Position numbers and translations under genes: made by a program. A stretch of DNA of 64,000 bases from Planctomycetota bacterium (GTDB lineage: Bacteria > Planctomycetota > Planctomycetia > Planctomycetales > Planctomycetaceae), in the NCBI GenBank assembly GCA_014584345.1, contig JACTNB010000035.1, positions 1 through 64,000 on the forward strand, in the 5' to 3' direction. How positions within the stretch are numbered: position 1 is the first letter of the stretch; each line of letters opens with the position of its first letter. The notes beneath the pieces are model-generated. The model saw only the letters and a program-made list of their open reading frames with translations, searched no databases and was not told the origin of the DNA. Shown here one piece after another: positions 1 to 7,482 of the stretch.

Positions 1-19
1 ATTCGCATCAGTATCATTT

Positions 20-84
20 TCCAATGTCGAACCAATATTGGGTCAATATTGGCAATGTGATCCCAATATCGACCCAATATTGGT
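20..84. repeat. 11-bp phased CCAATATTGG repeats
   Basis: Near-copies of the palindrome CCAATATTGG start at about 21, 32, 43, 62 and 74. Two copies (32-41 and 74-83) are perfect and the others vary at one to three positions. The first three and the last two are spaced by 11-12 bp, about one helical turn, so a protein binding them would sit on one face of the DNA. They lie about 135 bp upstream of the sigma-like/recombinase operon. An operator for that operon or an accessory recombination site are both possible; I cannot choose from sequence alone. Confidence 0.6.
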
Positions 85-217
85 TTTCGGGGTCAATGCG
101 AATGGCTAGAGATCGTGACCCTGATCGCTTCGCAAACTCCGCTCGTCCGATCGGCCCCGCCACTGGCGGCTCGTAATGTGCTGATCACCAAACAGACGAC
201 GAGTGGAGTAACGCGAG

Positions 218-751
218 ATGACGAACAATGCAGAACGACTGACGCTGAAAGAGAAGCTGGACCTGGTCAAGAGCCGCGCCCGTATCATGGGCTTTCGCCG
301 GCATGACCTCGAAGACGCGGTGCAGGAAGTGATGCTGTCGGTGCTGGAGTTCGTGTACGACCCGGAGCAACCAAACGGAGGCACGGAGACGACGGCACTC
401 ATTACCGTCATCGATCGAAAACTCGTTTCGCTCAAGCGGGTCGAGCGTCGACACTCCAAGATTGCTCAATGGGCAACCGACGAACTCGCTGCCAAGTGTC
501 AGGGATTTGAGGATGGTCCGTTTGTCGAGGACGACTCAGCTCTGAATCGCCTCACGAGTGAAGAGGTCGCGTCCATCATTGCCACGATGGACGACGACAT
601 GCAGCAGGTCTGCCGACTGCTGATGGACGGCCAAACGGAGAATGCTATCGCCGAACAGCTTGGCATGGGATGGCAGCGGGTCGCCAGGCTAGTCACCCTG
701 ATCCGCGAGCGTCTCGAAGCCGCCGGGTTCACAGCCGCTGACGCTGAATGA
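218..751 (+). CDS. Sigma-70-like RNA polymerase sigma factor (ECF type)
   Basis: This 177-residue protein has the two-helical-domain layout of small sigma factors. Residues about 20-55 resemble region 2 (HDLEDAVQEVMLSVLEF). Residues about 125-170 resemble the region 4 helix-turn-helix (ENAIAEQLGMGWQRVARLV). The middle is acidic and variable. A GGAG ribosome site lies 10 nt before the ATG. The stop overlaps the next start as ATGA and that ORF in turn overlaps the recombinase, so all three are probably one operon. I infer a regulatory role in expression of the recombinase or element. It could also be a sigma-derived DNA-binding protein that no longer recruits polymerase. Confidence 0.75.
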   Translation: MTNNAERLTLKEKLDLVKSRARIMGFRRHDLEDAVQEVMLSVLEFVYDPEQPNGGTETTALITVIDRKLVSLKRVERRHSKIAQWATDELAAKCQGFEDGPFVEDDSALNRLTSEEVASIIATMDDDMQQVCRLLMDGQTENAIAEQLGMGWQRVARLVTLIRERLEAAGFTAADAE

Positions 752-1002
752 CGGGGACCCAAATCATGGCCGACCCATCAAACATCGCTGGATTTCCTGG
801 CGAAACTGAGCCATCAGTGAGTCCCGACGGTCGACGTCCGTTGTCGATGGACTGGATCACCGACGACCTGCTGCAAGCCACGCTCGCAGTCTGGTCGCCG
901 GTGTATGAGCAGCCCCTCACTACCGACGACGCCGTCGAGATTCTGATGAACGTCAAACGCTTCTCCGAAGCACTCCTCCAAACCGGAAAGGAAGAAACAT
1001 GA
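748..1002 (+). CDS. Hypothetical small protein between sigma-like gene and recombinase
   Basis: An 84-residue ORF joined to both neighbours by 4-base ATGA overlaps, which is the best evidence that it is translated. The N-terminal third is Pro/Ser-rich and probably flexible. The C-terminal half is predicted helical (DDAVEILMNVKRFSEALL). A second ATG at 766 is an alternative start. I recognise no family. Its position directly before a serine recombinase is compatible with an accessory or directionality role, but nothing in the sequence demonstrates that. Confidence 0.6.
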   Translation: MTGTQIMADPSNIAGFPGETEPSVSPDGRRPLSMDWITDDLLQATLAVWSPVYEQPLTTDDAVEILMNVKRFSEALLQTGKEET

Positions 1003-2609
1003 ATGTGGTAATCTGGGCTCGCGTCTCATCGCGAGAGCAGAAAGAAGGCTATTCAATCGATGCCCAGTTGCGGGCGACTCGGGAACGGGCTGCGAAGCAT
1101 GGTTGGACAGTGATCCGGGAATTCTCGGTCGCCGAATCAGCCAAGCGCGGTGCAACCCGGCAGACATTCAACGACATGGTCCGCTGGGTCAAAGCGAACG
1201 CGAAACGTGAGAATCTTCGGGCGATCCTGAGCCATAAGCTCGACCGCGTCTGCCGCAACATGCGGGATGCGGTCCGGATGCAGGAACTCGAAGATCAGCA
1301 CGGCGTGTCGCTCGCGTTCGTCGACAACGAGTTTGGACCAGGTCCGGCCGGAGCACTGTCGTTCAACGTGATGGCCGCCGTTGCCCAGTACTACAGCGAC
1401 AACCTGCGAACGGAGGTGCTGAAGGGGATCGAGGAACGCTGCCGGCAAGGCTGGCAGCATGGTCTCGCTTCCTACGGCTACATGAACTGCTCCGACGACA
1501 AGCAGGAGCCGATCAAACCGCACCCGCACAACTCGAAGGCGGTCGTGCGGGCGTTCGAGTTATACGCCAGCGGTCGGCATACGTTTGAATCGCTGGCCGA
1601 CCAGCTCGCCGGGGAAGGCTACACCTACCAGCCGAGCAATCCCAAGTTCCATCGCACGGCGCTGTCACGCATCCTGCGGAACCGCATCTACGTCGGCGAC
1701 ATCCGTTGGGGCGACCGGTACTACACTGGGAAGCATCGACCATTGGTCGACCAGCGGACGTTCACGATGTGCCAGGAGGTTCTCGATGGCAAGGTCCGTC
1801 GCACAACGAAGCAGGTCAACATGCCGTTCTCCGGCGGACTGTTCTCCTGCCAGCATTGCGGCGCGATGATCACGGGCGAGCGGATCAAGCGGAAGCTGAA
1901 AGGCGGCGGTGTTCGTGTGCATGACTACTACCGCTGCGCGAACAACTATCCGGAGGCTGACCATCCCAGCGTGCGCTGGCGGGCCGACGATCTGGAGGAC
2001 GCGATTCATGCAGATCTGGAGACGATTCGCATTCCCGACGACGAGTTGGCCGAGTGGTTCCGCACTGCGCTGCAGGTGACGTTCAAGGACATCGGCGACG
2101 TCCAGCGTGAACAGCGGATCGCCCAGAAGAAGCGTCTTGCCGAGATCGAGGCCATGCAGGAACGGCTCCTGAGCGCCTACCTGGCGGGGACGATCGACGA
2201 GGCGACGCTGGCTGCCAGGCAGACCCAACTTCGCGACGAATCCGCCGCCGTGGCCGCGACGTTGGCCACGTGTGGCGACCTTGGCCCGGAGGACGTCCGA
2301 ACGGCCCTGGGCGTCTTCCAGTTCGCCCAAAACGCCGCCCAGATTTGGCGCGGTTCAAAGATGGACCAGAAACGCGAGATCCTGGAATCGGTATCTTTGA
2401 ACCGCCTGCTCGGCGACGTAACTCTCGTCGTGGAAAAGAGAAAGCCGTTTGACGAACTCGCCAAACGGCCTTTTGTTACAAGTAGTCGGGATGACTGCCG
2501 CAGCTTCGAACCTTGGACACCGGCCCGCGACGCGTTCGCCACGGCGTTTTTTGGCCAACGGGAACCGCACCTCAACGAACTCTGGGCCATGAGCGAGGAA
2601 ATGGCGTAA
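999..2609 (+). CDS. Large serine recombinase / site-specific integrase
   Basis: At 536 residues this is the size of large serine integrases. The N-terminal resolvase domain begins VVIWARVSSREQKEGYS, with the nucleophile serine in the ARVSSREQ motif. The arginine-containing LSHKLDRVCRNMRD segment follows at about residue 75-90. A recombinase domain covers about 155-265 (ILRNRIYVGDIRWG). A zinc ribbon (CQHCG then a later C) and a coiled coil at about 365-415 complete the usual large-serine-integrase plan. It likely integrates and excises the element. It ends 6 bp from the convergent response-regulator gene. No attachment site core could be identified beside it. Confidence 0.93.
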   Translation: MNVVIWARVSSREQKEGYSIDAQLRATRERAAKHGWTVIREFSVAESAKRGATRQTFNDMVRWVKANAKRENLRAILSHKLDRVCRNMRDAVRMQELEDQHGVSLAFVDNEFGPGPAGALSFNVMAAVAQYYSDNLRTEVLKGIEERCRQGWQHGLASYGYMNCSDDKQEPIKPHPHNSKAVVRAFELYASGRHTFESLADQLAGEGYTYQPSNPKFHRTALSRILRNRIYVGDIRWGDRYYTGKHRPLVDQRTFTMCQEVLDGKVRRTTKQVNMPFSGGLFSCQHCGAMITGERIKRKLKGGGVRVHDYYRCANNYPEADHPSVRWRADDLEDAIHADLETIRIPDDELAEWFRTALQVTFKDIGDVQREQRIAQKKRLAEIEAMQERLLSAYLAGTIDEATLAARQTQLRDESAAVAATLATCGDLGPEDVRTALGVFQFAQNAAQIWRGSKMDQKREILESVSLNRLLGDVTLVVEKRKPFDELAKRPFVTSSRDDCRSFEPWTPARDAFATAFFGQREPHLNELWAMSEEMA

Positions 2610-2615
2610 CCCGTG

Positions 2616-3716
2616 CTACTTCAGCACGTAGTGCCCCGTCCGGGGCGAACCGACGAACCGGACCATTTTCCGGTCCTTCAGATCGGACAGATCGCGTTTG
2701 GCCGTCTTCTGCGAGCAGCCGAAGTGCGTAACCACCATGCTGACGCGGATTTCAGTTCCCCGGCGGATCTGCGTCAGCACCCATTTTTGCCGAGCGTTGA
2801 GATCGGAGACATCATCAGGGACATCGGGGTCATCAACGGGGACACGATCGGGGACATGGCCGTTGGGATCGGGGTCATCGGGGACATTTGCGGTGCTGGC
2901 GACTTCGACCGCGACGGGACGTCGAGCCCCGACCACGACGGTCACGGCATCGCTGATCCGGTAGCCCAGTCCCTTGCTGCGGACGATGTCCTGGTCTCCA
3001 ACCTCGATGTGGGCCTCATCCAGCACAGCGCTGGAGATCCGCTTTCGGAGGTTGTAGATCGCTTCTGAGATTCCGTTCTGGCCTCGGTTGCAGCGGACGC
3101 CATCGTGTTCCGCCAACTCGTCCCCACTGAACGCGGCATATTTTCCCGATCCAGTCCGTTCGCTGAGGACCGCAAGAATCCGGTGCATCAGCGGCGTGAT
3201 CGGCACTTCGACATCGCAGACCACCAGCCGCTTTTTCAGCAGTTGCATCTCCCCACCCGCGAACGGACGCGGTGGAGCCACAGGCCTCTTTCGAACCGCC
3301 GCCGACGTCAGGCGACCGGCTCGGCGCAGGGCTTCGGTGATCGCGCCATCCAGCGTCTTGCCCTCCGTTTTGAACGGCTTGGCCACGTAGTCGGCCGCGC
3401 CGAGTTTCACGCACTCGACCCCTTGGTCGGGGCCATGATTGCCGTAGCCCGTGACGACGATCACCGGCCCGAGTCGGGCGGCCACGAGTTCCCCCAGCAG
3501 GTTCAGGCCATTCTGGAGTCGCGCGACGCTGCGTTCGGCCCGAACCGGAATCTCCAGGTCGAGCACGAAATAGTCGTACTGCGTCGTGGCCAACTGCCGC
3601 CGGGCCTCGTCCTGGCAGCCCGCGGAATCGCAGGCATGCCCCAGCGAGGCCACAATGTCCGAAATCACCTCCACAATGTGCGGGTCATCATCAATGACCA
3701 AGGCTCGCAGAGTCAT
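2616..3716 (-). CDS. Response regulator with DNA-binding C-terminus
   Basis: The ATG at 3716 is preferred over an upstream ATG because it overlaps the kinase stop as ATGA; the product is 366 residues. The N-terminal receiver domain shows the acidic pair in VIDDDPH, the phospho-acceptor Asp53 in YFVLDLEIP and the lysine in YVAKPFK. Residues about 160-245 look like a winged helix of the OmpR C-terminal kind (ISEAIYNLRKRIS, GLGYRIS). The last 55 residues resemble a DeoR-type HTH (TKILVTHFGCSQKT-like). It is probably the output of the adjacent kinase. The receiver contains an insert (about residues 57-70) before the next beta strand. Confidence 0.85.
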   Translation of the reverse strand: MTLRALVIDDDPHIVEVISDIVASLGHACDSAGCQDEARRQLATTQYDYFVLDLEIPVRAERSVARLQNGLNLLGELVAARLGPVIVVTGYGNHGPDQGVECVKLGAADYVAKPFKTEGKTLDGAITEALRRAGRLTSAAVRKRPVAPPRPFAGGEMQLLKKRLVVCDVEVPITPLMHRILAVLSERTGSGKYAAFSGDELAEHDGVRCNRGQNGISEAIYNLRKRISSAVLDEAHIEVGDQDIVRSKGLGYRISDAVTVVVGARRPVAVEVASTANVPDDPDPNGHVPDRVPVDDPDVPDDVSDLNARQKWVLTQIRRGTEIRVSMVVTHFGCSQKTAKRDLSDLKDRKMVRFVGSPRTGHYVLK

Positions 3717-4876
3717 TCTGCTTCCTCTCCCCATGCTTCCAGGGGCAGGACGATCCTCACTCTCGTGCCTGCCTGAACTTGACTGTCGATGTCGAGCGTG
3801 CCGCCGTGCCCCTCGATGTACCGTCGTGCGGTCGGGAGTCCGAATCCCGTCCCGTCATGTTTCATAGTCTTGCGGCCGGGAATGAACTCCCGAATCTGCT
3901 GGAGATCCTCCTCCCCAAACCCCACACCATTGTCTTCGATGACGATGGAAACACGGTCGCCGTCGGTGCTGGCCAGCACCGCGATCCAGAACGGCCGGGT
4001 TTCCGCGTCGAGCGAACGAAATGCCTCAAATGCATTCCGCAGCAGATTCGTGAACACCGACAACACCTGGTGCCGGGCGACTTCCAGTGTCAGCGATTCG
4101 GGCACCTGCATCCGCAGTTTGATGCGGGCGGGATCGTGGCCGGTCGACGCGAAGTGGCGTCGGGCTGCCTCGGCGGCCTCGCCGATCAGGTCGAGGAGCC
4201 GCTCGCGGCGTCGCTGGCTCGGGATCGGCTGGGCATAGGCCCGCATGTCATCCAGGAACTGTTCCAGGTCCGTGAGGCGCGAGGCAATGGCGTCCGCGTG
4301 CTGATTCACCAGACTGCGGTTCGGGGCGGAAAATTTCGCCAGTTCCTTAAGCTCGTCCGCGTAGTGTTTGATCGGCGTGAGCAGGCCCCGCATGTTGTGA
4401 ACGGTGCCCCCCACCAGCAGGTCAAAATGCTTCTCGACGATCCGGCGGGCCTTGCGGGTCGGCAGCGACCCGTAAAGCCTCTCCATTGAGGTGTAATCCG
4501 CGGCCAAGTCCCCCGGCCGTTCGCTCCGGCTGAGAGCCTTCTTTTCCCCGCGCCGACGTCGATCCAGCGCCCGGTCCGCATCGCGCCGCACAAAGGCATG
4601 GGAGTCCCGACTGAACGCCGCCGTCAGGCGGCTGAAGGCCGGTTCTGGGAGCCAGACCAGCGTGGCCGCCGCCCGTCGACGCACTTGCCATTTCGGGTCG
4701 TCCGCCAGCAACTCCACCACGGACAGCAGTTCCGGCGCGGGTGGGCCAGATGGTCGCCAGTCGAGGGGCAACAGGGCCTCGCGATCGGGCCAGGGGATCG
4801 ACTCCCGGTCCGTTTCCAATTGCTCAAGAACCGCGGGCCAGTCGCGGTCACCGGGGGAGGCGTTAGCGCTTGCCAT
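3713..4876 (-). CDS. Sensor histidine kinase with HEAT-like N-terminus
   Basis: A 387-residue protein without membrane segments, so cytoplasmic. Residues about 50-110 resemble HEAT-type helical repeats (WQVRRRAAATLVWL, HAFVRRDADRAL). The phospho-acceptor is probably His160 in the helix GGTVHNMRGLLTP. The ATPase half shows an N-box (NLLRNAFEAF), a G1 box (DNGVGFGEED) and a G2 box (GTGFGLPTARRYIEGHGG). It overlaps the upstream ATPase gene by 14 bp and the response-regulator start by 4, giving tight three-gene coupling. Lack of a membrane sensor suggests it receives an internal signal, plausibly from the ATPase. Confidence 0.88.
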   Translation of the reverse strand: MASANASPGDRDWPAVLEQLETDRESIPWPDREALLPLDWRPSGPPAPELLSVVELLADDPKWQVRRRAAATLVWLPEPAFSRLTAAFSRDSHAFVRRDADRALDRRRRGEKKALSRSERPGDLAADYTSMERLYGSLPTRKARRIVEKHFDLLVGGTVHNMRGLLTPIKHYADELKELAKFSAPNRSLVNQHADAIASRLTDLEQFLDDMRAYAQPIPSQRRRERLLDLIGEAAEAARRHFASTGHDPARIKLRMQVPESLTLEVARHQVLSVFTNLLRNAFEAFRSLDAETRPFWIAVLASTDGDRVSIVIEDNGVGFGEEDLQQIREFIPGRKTMKHDGTGFGLPTARRYIEGHGGTLDIDSQVQAGTRVRIVLPLEAWGEEAE

Positions 4877-6749
4877 AGCGTTCCCCCCGCTTCCGGAACG
4901 CCTCGGCTCCCCCTTCCAGCAATGTCACGATCTCGTCTTTGCAGCCGTCCACGCTCCCTTCCTTGATGAGCCGCGATCGTGCCCCGTCGGAATCGAGCAC
5001 GACAACCTGTTCGGCATCCCCCAGCACGGGAATGTTCGGGTTGTGCGTGACGAGGATGAGTTGCCGCTGCTGCTTCACCCGCCGCAGACTCTTCACGACG
5101 TTTTCGAAGATGAACCGATTGTCGAGGTTGTCTTCGGGTTGGTCGATAATCAGCGGGTTGTCGCTGTCGAGCAGCAGGATCGGCAGGATCGTCGTGCACT
5201 TCTGCCCAGTCGACAGGGACGATGTGTCCTTGTATCCCTCTCCATCCTTCAGTTCGATCAACGGTTGATCGCCCAGCTCGATTGCTTCCAGACCATACAG
5301 AAACTCCTGGTCGGCCAGGGCGACCGCCACCTTCGCTGCCTGCTCGTGCGACAGTTCCGCACGGTCAATCAGGGAATCTGTGTCGCGGGCACGGACGACA
5401 TCGGCCAGCTCCGTCGGCGTGAGCGCCGTCGCGATCTTCTGGGCCACAAGGGCCTGTTTGACGCCGCTCCCCTTGAGTCGAGCCTCCAGCGCCGCACGGT
5501 AGTGATCCGTGTTGCCATACTGGGAAATGGAAACCTGGATCGTGGGGGACAGCGCGGTGTTGATCCGCCCGCCGACCTGACTCCGAACCGCGAATCGCTC
5601 GTCCCGGACGTCGCAGAGCTGCCGTAACAGGTTTGTGCGCTCGGCCCGCAATTCGCTGATGCGCTGCTGCACCTCCTCCAGCCGCAGCCGGCGGGCGAGC
5701 AGATGATTGCGTTGTTTCTCCAGCGCGGAACGTTCGGCCGCCTGGTGCTGGGCCTGCTGATGCTTCTCAATGGTCGTCCGGAACGCCAGTTCCTGCTGAC
5801 GATGACGCTGGGCCAGCTGGGTGATCTGCTGACTGAGGTCGGCATCCAAGGCCGCCAGACGATCGACGGACCGCAGGAGCAGCCGGTCGACATCGCCGCC
5901 GCACGCCTGCCACTGCCGGGTCACCTCCTGGAGCAAGTCGCCATTCGGACCGCGACTCGTTTCCGCGTCGAAGAGCGCTCCGGTTCTCCCCAGCAGACCT
6001 CCCTGCAGGTGGCGTAGCGACTGCGCCACCTGCGCTATCGAATCTTTGGCTCGTTGCAGTGAGCGTGATTCCCGATCCCGCAGCCCTTTCAATCGATGGG
6101 CTTCATTGACCTCCGCCGTGACACCGCCGGCCGGGCCAGCGAATCCCTGCAGCTTCTGCTCGACATTCGGCAGCCCGGCCAACTCTTCCTGGATCGACCC
6201 CACTTCCTGTTCCAGGGGAATGATCTGATGGGCGTTGGCCACCAGCAGGGAAACGATCTGCTTCTCGCGCGACGCGATCAGCTGGATTGCCTCCGAGGCG
6301 AAACTGTCGATCAGGTCGAGCTGAAACAGCGGCCGGTCCGCGATCGATTCCACCGCGTTCTGGCCGTAGACATCGGTTCGGAACAGCCCGGCTTTCAGGT
6401 TCACCGCTGCCGCGATCCCATCAGCATCAAGCACAATCGGGTCGTCGCCGAACGACCGAGTCACCCGGTAGGCGGTGCCATCCTGCGCCCGAATACCGAC
6501 CTCAATCCGTCCTCCGTTCAGGTTCCGCTTGATCAGGATCTCGACACGTTTACGCTCCTGCGGCGCGTGGTCAGAACTGGGGAGCGTGTCGAGGGCATAG
6601 GCCAGGCATTCGACGACGGTCGTCTTCCCTGTTCCGCGGGCTCCAATGATCGTGTTCAGCCCTGCGCTGAACGTAACGTGCAGGCCATCGAGGAAGCCGC
6701 CAATGACGGAGAGGTACTCGATGCGCTGGGATACCAGATTCCCACTCAC
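4863..6749 (-). CDS. SMC/RecF-like ABC-type ATPase
   Basis: A 628-residue ATPase of the AAA_15/SMC-like group. Walker A is GARGTGKTT at residues 36-44. The ABC signature SLSTGQK lies near 511-517, Walker B PLIIDQPED at 532-540 and the H-loop LVTHNPN around 569. Between the two halves is a long helical region (about 130-400) that probably forms a coiled coil. There is no transmembrane segment, so it acts in the cytoplasm, probably on nucleic acid. It is the first gene of the operon with a kinase and response regulator. Related ATPases occur in repair and in phage-defence loci; which applies here is not shown by the sequence. Confidence 0.85.
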   Translation of the reverse strand: MSGNLVSQRIEYLSVIGGFLDGLHVTFSAGLNTIIGARGTGKTTVVECLAYALDTLPSSDHAPQERKRVEILIKRNLNGGRIEVGIRAQDGTAYRVTRSFGDDPIVLDADGIAAAVNLKAGLFRTDVYGQNAVESIADRPLFQLDLIDSFASEAIQLIASREKQIVSLLVANAHQIIPLEQEVGSIQEELAGLPNVEQKLQGFAGPAGGVTAEVNEAHRLKGLRDRESRSLQRAKDSIAQVAQSLRHLQGGLLGRTGALFDAETSRGPNGDLLQEVTRQWQACGGDVDRLLLRSVDRLAALDADLSQQITQLAQRHRQQELAFRTTIEKHQQAQHQAAERSALEKQRNHLLARRLRLEEVQQRISELRAERTNLLRQLCDVRDERFAVRSQVGGRINTALSPTIQVSISQYGNTDHYRAALEARLKGSGVKQALVAQKIATALTPTELADVVRARDTDSLIDRAELSHEQAAKVAVALADQEFLYGLEAIELGDQPLIELKDGEGYKDTSSLSTGQKCTTILPILLLDSDNPLIIDQPEDNLDNRFIFENVVKSLRRVKQQRQLILVTHNPNIPVLGDAEQVVVLDSDGARSRLIKEGSVDGCKDEIVTLLEGGAEAFRKRGERYGKR

Positions 6750-6957
6750 AAGATGCTCCAGAAATCGTCTCTGAAGCGAACCCAGTGGTCAGGAATCCCG
6801 CGCGGCCTATGTCGGTGCAATCGCTGAACGGCGACCGACGTTTGAGTGTGATTGGGAACCCGCGAGAAACGCCCACCGAGTTGGCTTCGATGTCCGGCAT
6901 GACAGAGCCGGCGGGCTGGGTTCCACCGCGCAGATGCGGCTTGGGTGACTTCGCGAT

Positions 6958-6985
6958 TTTGTAGCGGATCTCTGGGCGTTGTCAA
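6958..6985 (-). promoter_or_regulatory. Candidate sigma-70 promoter for the ATPase-kinase-regulator operon
   Basis: Read on the minus strand, a perfect TTGACA (6985-6980) is followed after 16 bp by TACAAA (6963-6958). It would start transcription near 6950 and leave a leader of about 200 nt before the ATPase start. It is the best-scoring hexamer pair I see by eye in the gap and has the right orientation. Confidence 0.4.
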
Positions 6986-7101
6986 GAATCTGATCGGAAA
7001 ACTCAGATGCGATTTCTTCGCCGAGGGGTGCCGGCAGCTTGTGTCAGATCGCATCGCAATCGGGCATCCGACGCAAGTTCAAAGGGAATCGCAGACTTGG
7101 G

Positions 7102-7314
7102 ATGTGTGATCTGGGAATCGAATGGGCGTGGCGGCAACTTCATGAGACGATCACCCGCAAGGACCAGTGCACGACGAATGAGGAATTGCTGCGGGATGTG
7201 TTCGGCCGCTTCGCCGCCGAGCAGTTCTCCCCGACCGATATGAACCCGTCCGCCCCGCCGCCGGAATCCGGCGCTCGGGTCGAGTGGTGGAGCACCTTCT
7301 GCTTGATCCCTTGA
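7102..7314 (+). CDS. Possible small hypothetical protein
   Basis: A 70-residue ORF with a plausible amphipathic helical stretch (EELLRDVFGRFAAEQF) and a Pro-rich C-terminus. It has only a weak ribosome site and no recognised family. Overlapping ORFs in other frames are of similar length, so this could equally be noise or the relic of a larger gene. Confidence 0.25.
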   Translation: MCDLGIEWAWRQLHETITRKDQCTTNEELLRDVFGRFAAEQFSPTDMNPSAPPPESGARVEWWSTFCLIP

Positions 7315-7482
7315 TCCCTCCGGCGAAGATAGCCTTGCCCTGAAAGCTCCCACTTGACCCCGCATCGGCGCGGACCGCGCAACCTTTCGAGGCCTGTTGA
7401 GGGAACCTCCGAACGGCAGCGTTCACGACGGAGTATTTCCCCCGGGGCAGTGTTTCCACGCACCCGCAGGACTTCTCACTGA

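Larger units (their letters stand above)
6750..7482. other. Gene-poor interval between the ATPase operon and the Rhs gene
   Basis: The interval separates divergent transcription units. It holds the candidate minus-strand promoter near 6960, and one short plus-strand ORF (7102-7314) that may or may not be a gene. The remainder, especially 7320-7480, shows no ORF, repeat or RNA that I can support; promoter elements for the Rhs gene are presumably there but none stands out. Confidence 0.5.
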
